NCBI GenBank assembly: GCA_023381565.1
Contig: JAMCRR010000054.1
Location: 823-50,214 of the forward strand
Length of the DNA stretch: 49,392 bases
Origin: Chloroflexota bacterium
GTDB lineage: Bacteria > Chloroflexota > Anaerolineae > Anaerolineales > Anaerolineaceae
Direction: 5' to 3'
Shown here: piece by piece, positions 32,780 to 42,324 of the stretch
Position numbering within the stretch: the first letter of the stretch is position 1
Layout of the letters: each line of letters opens with the position of its first letter
Translations under genes and position numbers: made by a program
Notes under the pieces: model-generated
Databases searched by the model: none
What the model was told of the DNA's origin: nothing
Seen by the model: the letters and a program-made list of their open reading frames with translations, nothing else

Positions 32780-34392
32780 AAGCGCAAAACGAGCGGCGGT
32801 GGGTTTTATACTTCGCTCTGGTTGTCATGGCGGTCACAACGGTGCCATATCTGATCGCTTTCGCTACGGCGGGTTCCTCGTGGAGATTTACCGGGTTCGT
32901 ATTCGGTGTGGACGATGGCAACTCGTACATAGCCAAGATGTTGAGCGGGCAGGCAGGGGCCTGGCTTTTCCGCACCCCATATACTACCTTTCCTCAGAAT
33001 GGCGTCCTGACTTTCCTGCCATACATTTTGCTGGGCAAGCTGGCTTCTCCACCGGCACTGCACGAACAACTTGTGGTTTTATTCCACATCTTCCGGTTCG
33101 GGGCCGGTATAGCTTTGATTTACGCCACTTATGATTTCATCTCGATTTTGATCAGCGAACCAAACCGGCGAAGACTGGCTCTGGCAGTCATAATTCTGGG
33201 CGGAGGGCTGGGCTGGCTGTTGATTCTGGTTGGAGGTTCAAATTGGTTAGGAAGCATGCCCTTGGATTTTTACTCTCCAGAGTCTTTCGGGTTCCTCGAA
33301 ATATATGGACTGCCGCATCTGGCGCTGGCCCGGGCACTTCTATTCTGGGGTTTGGTCCAGTATTTGAGCCCTTTTGATGAACAAAGTGAGAAGCGGAAGA
33401 GCATCCAGGGTGGGTTATTATGGTTTCTGGCTACATTAATCCAACCCCTCACTATAGCTACGGGAATAGTTGTTTTGCTCATGCATTTGGGGATTACGGG
33501 ATTCTGGCAGTACCGTCAAAAAACCCTCTCCAAAGTAGAAGGCTGGAAACCCTGGTCTATATATATGCGCCGGGCAGTCATTATGGCGGCTTTTGCGTTC
33601 CCAATTATTGCTTACACCCTGATAACATCGATTGTTGACCCTTTTATGGTCGCCTGGACCCGACAAAATATCATCCTTTCGCCGAATTTCTTTCATTACC
33701 TGGCTGCCTACGGCCTGTTAATCCCGGCCGCGTTCCTGGGTGCCCGGAAAATATTTGCGTCAGATAAGTCGCGCGGCTTCCTGCTTGCAGGTTGGATCCT
33801 GGTTTTTCCGGTGCTGGCTTACGCGCCATACAATTTGCAAAGACGCCTTCCAGAAGGGGTGTGGGCGGTCTGGGCTATCCTGGCTGTGATAGGGATCGAG
33901 GGAGTTCATTACAAACGTATCCACCTATCGACTGCATTATGGCTCGTCTTCCCGAGCACGCTGATTTTATTGGTCGGGGGTATTTTCAGCATCCTGCACC
34001 CGCAAGAGCCGCTCTTCCAGCCCGCCGATCAGGTCGCGGTATTCGATTATCTTACCGCGCATGCTGCCCCTGGCGATGTTGTCCTCACGGCAAAACCCAG
34101 CGGGAATGCTCTGCCGGCCTGGGCGCCGCTGCGCGTGATCGTCGGTCACGGACCAGAGAGTATCAACCAAGACGCTATCAGTCAAACGGTTGCCAGCTTT
34201 TATAGTAACGGAATTTCGGATAACGCGAGAATGGAGATCTTGAAGACTTATCACATCCGGTATATCCTCTATGGGCCACACGAGCGGGACCTAGGGAGAT
34301 GGGATCCTCGCCAGGAAAATTCCCTCGTTCTGGTGTTCCATCGGGGAGATTATCTGTTATTCTCGACCCTTCAGGGGACAGCCGTACAATGA
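32776..34392 (+). CDS. Polytopic GT-C-like membrane protein, type A paralog
   Basis: 538 aa from ATG 32776, whose bases overlap the stop of the preceding gene (ATGA). An in-frame ATG at 32761 is possible, but GGAAG lies well placed for the later one. The plan matches the protein at 29076: a first helix ending in VPYLIAFATAG, the outside loop DDGNSYIAKM, FRTPYTTFPQNG, about ten more helices and a C-terminal soluble part with GHGPESIN and ILYGPHERDLG (compare VFDGPREKLLG). The copies are clearly diverged, so the duplication is old. The substrate is unknown. Its own stop overlaps the start of the second YfhO-like gene. Confidence 0.72.
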   Translation: MKAQNERRWVLYFALVVMAVTTVPYLIAFATAGSSWRFTGFVFGVDDGNSYIAKMLSGQAGAWLFRTPYTTFPQNGVLTFLPYILLGKLASPPALHEQLVVLFHIFRFGAGIALIYATYDFISILISEPNRRRLALAVIILGGGLGWLLILVGGSNWLGSMPLDFYSPESFGFLEIYGLPHLALARALLFWGLVQYLSPFDEQSEKRKSIQGGLLWFLATLIQPLTIATGIVVLLMHLGITGFWQYRQKTLSKVEGWKPWSIYMRRAVIMAAFAFPIIAYTLITSIVDPFMVAWTRQNIILSPNFFHYLAAYGLLIPAAFLGARKIFASDKSRGFLLAGWILVFPVLAYAPYNLQRRLPEGVWAVWAILAVIGIEGVHYKRIHLSTALWLVFPSTLILLVGGIFSILHPQEPLFQPADQVAVFDYLTAHAAPGDVVLTAKPSGNALPAWAPLRVIVGHGPESINQDAISQTVASFYSNGISDNARMEILKTYHIRYILYGPHERDLGRWDPRQENSLVLVFHRGDYLLFSTLQGTAVQ

Positions 34393-36782
34393 AATCATTC
34401 AGGCTTGCATCCCTGCTGCGCTTGCCCTATTTGCCGATCTGGCTGACGCCATTGATCTTATTCTCGCCAACCATGTTGTTGGGGAAAGCCTTGTTTTGGG
34501 GAACGCCATTTTTACAGTTTGTTCCCTGGAGAACCTGGGCCTGGAACACCTTACTCAGCGGGCATCTGCCTCTGTGGAACCCGATGGTGGGTATGGGCGC
34601 TCCCCTCGCTGCCAATTACCAATCTGCGCTATTCTATCCACCCAATTGGCTGCTGATTCCCTTTGCGGCTCTCTGGGGTGCTCCAGGAGTAGCCTGGGCA
34701 CAGACTTTTTTGGTGGTCTTGCATCTGGTCATTGCAGGCATGGGAATGGCCGTCTTAATCCGGTCATTTGGATTCAAACCCCTGGCACAGGCAGTCGGCG
34801 GGCTGGCTTTTATGCTCTCGGGTTACCTGGTGGGACGTGCCAGTTTCTTCAGTATCAACTCGGCAGCAGCCTGGACACCCTGGGTTCTTCTGGGCGCGAA
34901 CGGGATTGCCGGGCTAAATATCCAATCTGAAGGCGAGAAGCGCAAACCATTCTTGCGGCGATCGATCTTCTTGATTATCTGCCTGGCCCTGCAGCTTCTG
35001 GCCGGCCATGCCCAGGTAACCTGGTACACCCTGCTGCTTGCAGGAGTATGGGTTGGATTCTGGAGCCTTCGGCAAGGGGGTTGGAGAAAATTGATCCAGA
35101 ATTGGGCGGAGCTTGGGGGGGTCATTATGTTGGCAAGCGGTCTGGCAGCCATCCAGCTGCTGCCGACGGCTGAATACCTGCTCCAATCACAGCGAGCTTC
35201 GGCAGTCGGGTACGATTATGCCTTAAACTACTCCTTCTGGCCGTGGCGGCTGATCACCTTGCTAGCTCCGGATTTCTACGGAAATCCCGCTCAAGGCAAC
35301 TATTGGTTTAACGCCTATTTTTATGAGGATGCTGTATACATCGGATTATTACCGGTCCTTTTAGGGATCGGAGTATTATTCAAACGTAAGTTGCCTCAGG
35401 CGGAGGGGGATGCTCAATTTGCCAATTCAAGGATAAAACCCTTGCTGTGGTTCCTGGCGGTCATTACAGTCGTTTCTTTCCTGCTGGCTATGGGGCGATA
35501 TACGCCGGTATTCCCGTTCCTTTACCGCTACATACCCACGTTCAACATGTTTCAAGGACCTACTCGCTGGACACTCTGGGCAGAGGTAGCCTTATCCATT
35601 CTTGCCGGAGCGGGGGTGCATTTCTGGCGCAAGCCTGTAAAACGCGCTCTTTATTGGACGAGGCTGGCGACTGCCGGAGCATTTGCAGTCACTCTGGGCG
35701 CCGGCCTCGGATGGGTTATTTTAGGGGACATTAAAGCCACATTTGTTCGGGCGGCTACACTGGCTGGGTTTTGGGGATTGGGGGTGGGAGGCCTGTCGTT
35801 GCTGGCGCCGAGCGATAGCCAGCTTACGAAGAAGAACGTCTTGTGGTCGTGGGGGGTAGTTCTGTTGGTCAGCGCGGATTTACTGGTTGCCGATTGGGGC
35901 CTCAACCCCTCTTTTTCACTGGATTTATACCGCCAGCCGGCATCAACTGCGCCTCAAGCTGTTGCAGCAGCAGATGGCCAGCGGTTATTCATGGATGCTG
36001 CCACTGAAGAGGAGATTAAGTTCGAACGTTTCTTCCAGGTAGGAACCTATCAATTGGGAGAAAGCTGGCAAAACTTGCGCAACGTGCTTCTCCCGGATGC
36101 ATCCATACTGGACGGATTGGCATCTGCAAACAACTTCGATCCACTGCTGCCTGAGCGATACACGCGCTGGATGGATGCAATCAATCAGGCTGACCCTGTC
36201 TCCCGAGAGAATCTTCTCCGGCTCATGGGTGTAGGCGCCGTGGAAAAAGTAGACCTGCGAGGGACGGCGGGTGTATCATTCGAAAAAGTTGATGGGGCGA
36301 GCCGTTACAGCTGGGCAAACTGCGTTCAATATGTGCGCAATGAAGAGCAGGCTCTCAACCAGGTTATCCAAAATGCTGGCGCCCCGGTTGATCCCAGAAA
36401 CCGGGAAGCGGTGGTAGTATTAGAGACTAGCGCCCAGGCCGCACAATCTCCATGTACAGGGCGGGGAGTTGCGCAAATCCGGATTCTAAGCGAGAATCCA
36501 GATCAAATCAGAATAAGCATCCAGGCGGATTCCTCCGGTTGGTTGGTTCAAGCCGACGAGTGGTATCCGGGATGGATTGCTGAAATTGACGGGAAACCCA
36601 CGCCTCTTTTACACGCCAACGATCTCTTCCGGGCGATTGAGGTGCCTTCCGGGTACCATGAAGTCATTCTTCGTTACCGGCCAGCATCTTTTTATTTGGG
36701 TGTTCTGATTACCCTCCTGACTATATCAGGATTGGGTGTATTAGTGGGATATCAGTTGAAGGTCAGGCGGGATCAGGAGTGA
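34389..36782 (+). CDS. YfhO-like polytopic membrane protein, type B paralog
   Basis: 797 aa from ATG 34389, which overlaps the previous stop (ATGA). It has many helices, then an outside domain from about residue 510 and a last helix ([20 protein letters not shown]). [20 protein letters not shown] and LFYPPNWLL near residues 55-85 correspond to the PLWSPTILSGYP region of the protein at 30614. The tail block [18 protein letters not shown] matches SEIAYPGWQVWVDGKPAE there. The protein is somewhat longer than its paralog. The stop overlaps a GTG and is followed at once by the second moxR, so membrane proteins and MoxR-DUF58 are in the same transcription unit. Confidence 0.8.
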   Translation: MKSFRLASLLRLPYLPIWLTPLILFSPTMLLGKALFWGTPFLQFVPWRTWAWNTLLSGHLPLWNPMVGMGAPLAANYQSALFYPPNWLLIPFAALWGAPGVAWAQTFLVVLHLVIAGMGMAVLIRSFGFKPLAQAVGGLAFMLSGYLVGRASFFSINSAAAWTPWVLLGANGIAGLNIQSEGEKRKPFLRRSIFLIICLALQLLAGHAQVTWYTLLLAGVWVGFWSLRQGGWRKLIQNWAELGGVIMLASGLAAIQLLPTAEYLLQSQRASAVGYDYALNYSFWPWRLITLLAPDFYGNPAQGNYWFNAYFYEDAVYIGLLPVLLGIGVLFKRKLPQAEGDAQFANSRIKPLLWFLAVITVVSFLLAMGRYTPVFPFLYRYIPTFNMFQGPTRWTLWAEVALSILAGAGVHFWRKPVKRALYWTRLATAGAFAVTLGAGLGWVILGDIKATFVRAATLAGFWGLGVGGLSLLAPSDSQLTKKNVLWSWGVVLLVSADLLVADWGLNPSFSLDLYRQPASTAPQAVAAADGQRLFMDAATEEEIKFERFFQVGTYQLGESWQNLRNVLLPDASILDGLASANNFDPLLPERYTRWMDAINQADPVSRENLLRLMGVGAVEKVDLRGTAGVSFEKVDGASRYSWANCVQYVRNEEQALNQVIQNAGAPVDPRNREAVVVLETSAQAAQSPCTGRGVAQIRILSENPDQIRISIQADSSGWLVQADEWYPGWIAEIDGKPTPLLHANDLFRAIEVPSGYHEVILRYRPASFYLGVLITLLTISGLGVLVGYQLKVRRDQE

Positions 36783-36787
36783 GAACC

Positions 36788-37753
36788 ATGGAATTAACCA
36801 CTACGTTGGTGCAGACTTTTACAAAGCGGGTGATCGAAAATCTTGAAAAAGTGATCGTTGGGAAACATCAAACGGTTGAAATGGTTGTAATCGGCCTGCT
36901 TTGCCAGGGTCATCTGTTGATCGAAGATGTACCCGGTGTTGGCAAGACCATTTTAGCGCGTAGCCTGGCACGCAGCTTGGGCTGTTCTTTCAGCCGCATC
37001 CAGTTCACCCCCGATATGCTGCCAAGCGACGTGACGGGTGTTTCGATTTTCAATCAAGAAAGCCGGCAGTTTGAATACCGCCCTGGGCCTTTAATGGCAC
37101 AGATCATATTGGCGGACGAGATCAACCGGGCTACCCCTAAAACCCAATCGGCTCTCCTGGAAGCCATGGAGGAGCGCCAGACTACCGTCGATGGCATCAC
37201 GCACACCCTGCCGAGGCCATTCATGGTGATGGCAACTCAGAATCCGATCGAGTATGAAGGCACATTCCCTTTACCTGAAGCCCAATTGGACCGCTTCCTC
37301 CTGCGGGTGAGGTTGGGATACCCCAGCTTGCTAGACGAAATCCAGGTGCTTGAACGCCAGCAGCTGCGTCACCCTATCGAAGCACTGGAACCTGTGGTCA
37401 CGACCGAAGAGCTGCAAGGAGTCCAGGAAACGATCAAAACCGTTTATGTTTCAAAGGGGATCAAGCGGTATATCGTCGAGCTTACCCGGCAAACCAGGGA
37501 GCACAATGATGTCTACCTGGGAGCCAGCCCGCGCGGCAGCCTGGGCTTGTTCCGCGCCGGGCAAGCCCGGGCGACCATGTACGGGCGGGACTACATTCTC
37601 CCTGATGACATCAAAGCGCTGGCGATCCCTGTACTGGCTCATCGCATGGTAGTGAGCCCGGCAGCCCGTTTACGCAACCTGACATCCGAAAAGATCGTGC
37701 AGGAGATTTTGAATAACCTGCCTGTCCCCGGTGGTGATTTGACTGGAGGGTAA
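36788..37753 (+). CDS. MoxR family AAA+ ATPase (second copy)
   Basis: 321 aa from ATG 36788. AGGAG at 36775-36779 is eight bases ahead; a GTG at 36779 would overlap that site. Walker A is EDVPGVGKT, Walker B is ILADEINR, and [21 protein letters not shown] follows, as in the first MoxR at 7698. Like that copy it is followed by a DUF58 gene, here after four bases. Unlike the first module it has no DUF4129 gene but is preceded by four giant membrane proteins. A chaperone-like role in assembling or activating that membrane machinery is a reasonable inference. Confidence 0.93.
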   Translation: MELTTTLVQTFTKRVIENLEKVIVGKHQTVEMVVIGLLCQGHLLIEDVPGVGKTILARSLARSLGCSFSRIQFTPDMLPSDVTGVSIFNQESRQFEYRPGPLMAQIILADEINRATPKTQSALLEAMEERQTTVDGITHTLPRPFMVMATQNPIEYEGTFPLPEAQLDRFLLRVRLGYPSLLDEIQVLERQQLRHPIEALEPVVTTEELQGVQETIKTVYVSKGIKRYIVELTRQTREHNDVYLGASPRGSLGLFRAGQARATMYGRDYILPDDIKALAIPVLAHRMVVSPAARLRNLTSEKIVQEILNNLPVPGGDLTGG

Positions 37754-37757
37754 TCCG

Positions 37758-39080
37758 GTGATTGCCATCCAACGCACTTTTTGGGTTGTCGTTTTCTTAC
37801 TGGTGGCAAGTGTCTTTGGGGCAGCGGTATGGGGCTCGTCGATTTATTACCGCTTGATTTACCTCTGGATACTGCTCCTCGTTACAAGCTGGCTGTGGAC
37901 TTATTTATCCTTGCGCAATATTACTGTTCGGCGCACATCGCGCAGTTTTCGCCAGGCAGTCGGACAGATATTCGAGGAGAGGTTTGAGGTCGATAACCAA
38001 TCGCGCCTCTTTCGCCTCTGGTTGGCAATCCACGACCAAAGCTCATTGCCGGGCTCGGCGGGGTCTCGGGTCATCACCTGGATCGGCGGCAGACAGCAGC
38101 GCTCTTACGTCTCGTACACCTGGCTGACCCGGAGGGGACGGTTTATTTTAGGGCCAACCCTGGTTCATTCGGGAGATTTATTTGGTTTATTCAGAGCAAC
38201 GCGCGAGTTTAAATCCACCTCCTCCATCCTTGTCACCCCTCACATGGTCGAGATCCAATCCTTCCCTGCCCCCTCGGGTCTCCTGCCGGGCGGGAGGGCG
38301 CTCCACCGCCGGACGTTGGAGGTAACCCCTTATGCAGCGGGGGTCCGAGAATATTTCCCGGGTGATTCATTAAATCGTATTCATTGGCCAACCACTGCTC
38401 GCCGAGACCGGCTTATGGTTAAAGAATTCGAACAAGATCCGCAGGCCGATGTGTGGATTTTCCTGGATGCCCAGAAATTCGTGCAGGCAGCGCTCCCTGA
38501 GGCTGCTCCGATCCTCAAATCGGACAGACTCTGGCTGTGGCGGCACAGACCGGAGGAAGTGAAACTCCCCTCGGCGACGTTTGAATATGCTGTCAGCATC
38601 GCCGCCTCGATATCGAACTATTTTCTCAAGCAGGGGCAGGCGGTTGGGTTAGCCAGCGCCGGACAGGTATTTACCGCCCTGTCGCCCGAGCGCGGTGAGA
38701 GGCAGTTGGGGAAGATTTTGGAGACACTGGCTTTCCTGGAAGGGGAAGGTGATCTGCCGCTGGTGGGACTGGTCACTGCCCAATCGGTGTATCTCCCAAG
38801 AGGCAGCACCGTGGTAATAATCACCCCTTCAACCCAATCCAGCGTCATCGCTGCCATTGGCGATTTGGAAAAACGCAACATGCATCCGGTCGTCGTTTTG
38901 CTCGACGCAGCTTCTTTTGGGGGTGCAGGTGGTACGTCGGATCTGGCGGATAATCTCGCAGCCAGAAATGTCCTGACGATGCAAGTTGCCAACCATGCAG
39001 ATATTCGAGCCGCATTGGAACAAACCTCGGTATACTCACCGGTTGGTTGGTGGTCGCATACGGAAGAAATCGCAACCTGA
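37758..39080 (+). CDS. DUF58 domain-containing protein (second MoxR-DUF58 module)
   Basis: 440 aa from GTG 37758 with GGAGGG upstream. Two N-terminal helices (residues about 5-45) are followed by a beta-rich region and the DUF58 core YFPGDSLNRIHWPTTARRD near residue 205, then a von Willebrand A-like domain with VWIFLDAQK and a MIDAS-like Asp. The family and position match the protein at 6482, but this copy is 45 residues longer. It ends the operon that begins at 29076; alaX follows after 24 bases with its own AGGA site. Confidence 0.86.
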   Translation: MIAIQRTFWVVVFLLVASVFGAAVWGSSIYYRLIYLWILLLVTSWLWTYLSLRNITVRRTSRSFRQAVGQIFEERFEVDNQSRLFRLWLAIHDQSSLPGSAGSRVITWIGGRQQRSYVSYTWLTRRGRFILGPTLVHSGDLFGLFRATREFKSTSSILVTPHMVEIQSFPAPSGLLPGGRALHRRTLEVTPYAAGVREYFPGDSLNRIHWPTTARRDRLMVKEFEQDPQADVWIFLDAQKFVQAALPEAAPILKSDRLWLWRHRPEEVKLPSATFEYAVSIAASISNYFLKQGQAVGLASAGQVFTALSPERGERQLGKILETLAFLEGEGDLPLVGLVTAQSVYLPRGSTVVIITPSTQSSVIAAIGDLEKRNMHPVVVLLDAASFGGAGGTSDLADNLAARNVLTMQVANHADIRAALEQTSVYSPVGWWSHTEEIAT

Positions 39081-39104
39081 TCTCTCTATCACAGGATAAC
39101 CATC

Positions 39105-39833
39105 ATGCAAACAAAACTGCTTTATCAAACGGACAGCTATCTGGCTAATTTTCATGCAAGGGTAGAAATGGTAGATGACGCTACCCGAGGGGTGATCCTG
39201 GATCAAACCGCGTTTTATCCGGGCGGCGGGGGTCAGCCGGCAGATATAGGGAGCCTGACCGCCGGGGGCATTGTTTTTCCGGTGACACGAGCGCAGAAGA
39301 CGCCTCAGGGGATTGCGCATCTGCTGGGCGGAGAAAACGCGCTCCCCTCAGTTGGAGTAGAAGTCGAGGGCTGGTTGGATTGGGAGCGACGCTACCAACT
39401 CATGCGCACGCATACGGCTATGCACATCTTGTGCGGGGTGATATTCCGAGATTTTGGCGCGCTTGTGACGGGCGGGGATATGGAACCTCTGAAGGGGAGG
39501 ATGGATTTTGAGTTTGAGACCTTGCAAAAAGAACTGATCCAGGTAATCGAAGAGGCAGTCAACAAAGAAATCCAGATGAAACGTGATTTGCGCGTAGCCA
39601 TTCTTCCTCGAGCGGAGGCTTTCCAAATCCCTGATTTGATCCGTACGAAGATCAATCTTCTGCCAGAAGGGATCACTGAAGTGCGTGTGGTGGAGATCCA
39701 GGGATTAGATTTACAGGCAGATGGGGGAACACACGTACGCAATACGGCTGAGGTCGGATCGATGCGGATCACAGATTACAAAAGCAAGGGTAAGATCAAT
39801 AAAAGGATCTACGTCGACGTTCTCCCGGGATAA
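39105..39833 (+). CDS. AlaX-type alanyl-tRNA editing hydrolase
   Basis: 242 aa. AlaX proteins remove Ser or Gly wrongly attached to tRNA-Ala. The N-terminal beta domain has FYPGGGGQPADIG. The zinc motif HTAMH (His103, His107) and the second part GGTHVRNTAEVG (His210) are present. In the classical CxxxH half-site the first ligand is Cys; here Asp206 takes that place (DGGTH), a change also consistent with the medium-length AlaX form. There is no aminoacylation domain. AGGA precedes the ATG. mreB follows after 74 bases. Confidence 0.9.
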   Translation: MQTKLLYQTDSYLANFHARVEMVDDATRGVILDQTAFYPGGGGQPADIGSLTAGGIVFPVTRAQKTPQGIAHLLGGENALPSVGVEVEGWLDWERRYQLMRTHTAMHILCGVIFRDFGALVTGGDMEPLKGRMDFEFETLQKELIQVIEEAVNKEIQMKRDLRVAILPRAEAFQIPDLIRTKINLLPEGITEVRVVEIQGLDLQADGGTHVRNTAEVGSMRITDYKSKGKINKRIYVDVLPG

Positions 39834-39834
39834 A

Positions 39835-39843
39835 TGGTATAAT
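39835..39843 (+). promoter_or_regulatory. Extended -10 (TGG-TATAAT) for the mre-min operon
   Basis: TGGTATAAT is a perfect extended -10 with a full consensus hexamer, 64 bases before the mreB start. No good -35 is seen at 16-18 bases, which extended -10 promoters tolerate. The leader of about 57 bases ends with AAGGAG. Confidence 0.6.
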
Positions 39844-39907
39844 TTCAGTCGGACCTAGGGTTCTCTCAACTAACGCTTGCAATCATTCATCCATTAAGGA
39901 GAAACCA

Positions 39908-40975
39908 TTGGCGATTAATCCCCTCAACTGGCTCCTGGGGTTTTTCTCGCTGGACATCGGTATCGACCTGGGCACAGCCAATACACTCGTCAACGTACGT
40001 GGAAAGGGGATCGTAATCAATGAACCCTCCTGGGTCGCGATTGATAAGCGCACACGGAAACCGCTGGCGATTGGTTCACAGGCTAAAGAGATGGTCGGCC
40101 GTACCCCGGCCAATGTTGTGGCGATTCGTCCCCTGCGAGATGGGGTGATTTCGGAATTTGAGATCACCCAGGCAATGCTGGAATATTTTATCGGTAAGGC
40201 TCACCAGCAGAGCATCGTACCTCTGCCCCGGCCTAGAGTCGTGGTCGGCATTCCTTCAGGCGCAACGGAAGTTGAAAAGCGGGCTGTGTATGATGCTGCT
40301 ATGTCGGCCGGAGCGCGTGAAACCTTTTTGATCGAAGAACCCTCCGCCGCCGCGTTAGGAGCCGGTTTGCCGGTGGTAGACGTGCGCGGATCGATGATCG
40401 TGGATATCGGCGGCGGGACCACCGAAGTCGCCGTGATCTCGATGGGGGGTATTGTCGTATCCAGGTCCCTGCGTGTAGCAGGCGATGAGCTGGACCAGGA
40501 CATCATCCAATACATGCGCAATAAATACAACCTGTTTATCGGCGAAAGAATGGCCGAGCAGACGAAAATAACGATTGGCTCCGCATACCCTTTGATGAAC
40601 GAAAAAACCATGCTGGTCCGGGGACGCAATCTGGTTACCGGTCTGCCGGAAGCGATCGATGTCTCTTCCGTCGAAATCCGAGAAGGAGTTGCCGGATCGG
40701 TTCAGGTAATCATCGACACAATCAAAGACGCCCTCGACGAAGTGCCTCCTGAGATCGTTGCCGACCTGCTGGAAACCGGCATCTGCCTGGCGGGTGGAGG
40801 GTCCCAACTCCAGGGTCTTGCGGATAGGCTGTGCGACGAGTTGCACCTGCGGGTGTGGGTCGCGGATGACCCTATGACGTGCGTTGCCCGCGGCGCAGGG
40901 ATGATCCTGGAAGATCTGGATAATTTCAGTCGTTACCTGGTTGGTTTGGAACGGAATAGCCACCGGCACACATGA
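39908..40975 (+). CDS. mreB: MreB, actin-like rod-shape protein
   Basis: 355 aa, beginning at TTG 39908 with AAGGAG at the right distance; no ATG alternative exists near. MreB forms filaments under the membrane that guide side-wall synthesis. DIGIDLGTANTLVNVRGKG (phosphate 1), IVDIGGGTTEVAVISMGG (phosphate 2), and ETGICLAGGGSQLQGL (adenosine) are intact. It heads a run of elongasome and Min genes joined by four-base overlaps; its stop overlaps the mreC ATG. A TTG start on the first gene may damp its translation. Confidence 0.97.
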   Translation: MAINPLNWLLGFFSLDIGIDLGTANTLVNVRGKGIVINEPSWVAIDKRTRKPLAIGSQAKEMVGRTPANVVAIRPLRDGVISEFEITQAMLEYFIGKAHQQSIVPLPRPRVVVGIPSGATEVEKRAVYDAAMSAGARETFLIEEPSAAALGAGLPVVDVRGSMIVDIGGGTTEVAVISMGGIVVSRSLRVAGDELDQDIIQYMRNKYNLFIGERMAEQTKITIGSAYPLMNEKTMLVRGRNLVTGLPEAIDVSSVEIREGVAGSVQVIIDTIKDALDEVPPEIVADLLETGICLAGGGSQLQGLADRLCDELHLRVWVADDPMTCVARGAGMILEDLDNFSRYLVGLERNSHRHT

Positions 40976-41817
40976 ACTTACTTTCTCGCCGCTTTTTACG
41001 AGCGGCCACCCTCGCCCTGGTCGTTATTGGACTGGTTGGACTGGCGTTGGGGGGTTATCTAGGCCCGTTATACCGGTATACGATTAATCCCCTGGTCGGC
41101 GTTCAGAGCTGGCTCTCCAGCAGGTATATGGCGTTCTACGATTTCCTGACGGTGCCGCGGGATGTTGCTTCACTCCGTGAACGAAATGTCGAGCTCGAGA
41201 GTGAAGTCTCGCGACTGCAGGCTCAAGTAGTTGAGCTGCAGCAGCAAATCAGCGAGTTGCAGGTCCTTTCGGCCCTGGTCGAGTTTGCCCGCACCCGGCC
41301 AGAAAACCGGTATATCGCGGCGGCGGTCATCGGGCGAGATCCGAGCCCGTTTCTTCATTACATCATCATCGACCACGGTTCAGACTCCGGTCTCAAGCAC
41401 GGCATGCCGGTGGTGACGCAGCAAGGCCTGGTGGGCAGGATCGATGCGGTCACCTCGGGAGCGGCGCGGGTGCAGCTGATTACCGACCCGGGATCGGCAG
41501 TTAACGTCCGGCTACAAACGTCTCAGCGGGAATCCATTCTTCAAGGATCGATTACCGGCGATTTATCCCTGGAGATGATCCCCCAAGATATCACTCTGCA
41601 GCAGGGTGAGGTGATCTTGACTTCCGGTTTGGGGGGCTCGTATCCAGCTAACCTGTTTGTGGGGCAGGTGGTGGGTGTGCGCAGACGTGAAAGCGACCTG
41701 TTTCAAACTGCCTCGGTCCAATCGGTGGTAGATTTCTCCTCTTTGAAGGTGGTGCTGGTCATCACCAACTTTAAACCTGTGGATATCGCCCCCCTGGTTC
41801 CTACGCCTATTCCCTGA
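40972..41817 (+). CDS. mreC: MreC, elongasome scaffold
   Basis: 281 aa. One N-terminal membrane helix (about residues 11-30) is followed by an outside coiled coil (LRERNVELESEVSRLQ to about residue 105) and the two beta barrels of MreC, with VIGRDPSPFLHYIIIDHGS and VTQQGLVGRI as signatures. MreC links MreB and MreD to the penicillin-binding protein PBP2. It overlaps mreB by four bases and is followed after six bases by mreD. Confidence 0.95.
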   Translation: MNLLSRRFLRAATLALVVIGLVGLALGGYLGPLYRYTINPLVGVQSWLSSRYMAFYDFLTVPRDVASLRERNVELESEVSRLQAQVVELQQQISELQVLSALVEFARTRPENRYIAAAVIGRDPSPFLHYIIIDHGSDSGLKHGMPVVTQQGLVGRIDAVTSGAARVQLITDPGSAVNVRLQTSQRESILQGSITGDLSLEMIPQDITLQQGEVILTSGLGGSYPANLFVGQVVGVRRRESDLFQTASVQSVVDFSSLKVVLVITNFKPVDIAPLVPTPIP

Positions 41818-41823
41818 AATCCT

Positions 41824-42324
41824 GTGGCTATCTTACTGGCTTTTCCTCTCCTGGGCATTCTGGTCATGCTACAAACAGTAGTCGCTAGCAGGCTGCCGCT
41901 TCTCTATGGAACAGCGGATCTTGTCTTGCTGGCGTTGACTGCCTGGGGCTTGCAGGAGCGGGTAGAGACAGCCTGGATCTGGGCATTTATTGGGGGAGTG
42001 ATGGTGAGCTTTGTCTCAGGTCTGCCGTTTTTTACCCCTTTGATCGGTTATCTACTGGTAACTGCACTGACCCGGTACCTTCGGCGGAGGGTCTGGCAGA
42101 CGCCGATCCTGGTGATGTTCCTGGCTACTTTCGTCGGAACATTGATCCTGCACGGCCTTTCGTTGGCGGCGCTCGAGCTGGCCGGAGATCCGTATCCCCT
42201 GGGAGAGAGTCTCAGGCTGATTACTTTACCCAGCGCGCTGCTTAATCTCTTACTGGCATTACCAGTCTACGCGTTTATCAATGATATTGCTCGTTGGTTG
42301 TATCCAGTTGAGGTAGAAATATGA
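41824..42324 (+). CDS. mreD: MreD-like membrane protein
   Basis: 166 aa from GTG 41824, with five hydrophobic segments and almost no loops, as expected for MreD. The family is poorly conserved in sequence; the call rests on size, topology and the position between mreC and mrdA. Segments such as LLYGTADLVLLALTAWGL and FIGGVMVSFVSGLPF match the usual pattern. The Shine-Dalgarno sequence is weak, so translation probably depends on mreC. The stop overlaps the mrdA ATG by four bases. Confidence 0.87.
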   Translation: MAILLAFPLLGILVMLQTVVASRLPLLYGTADLVLLALTAWGLQERVETAWIWAFIGGVMVSFVSGLPFFTPLIGYLLVTALTRYLRRRVWQTPILVMFLATFVGTLILHGLSLAALELAGDPYPLGESLRLITLPSALLNLLLALPVYAFINDIARWLYPVEVEI

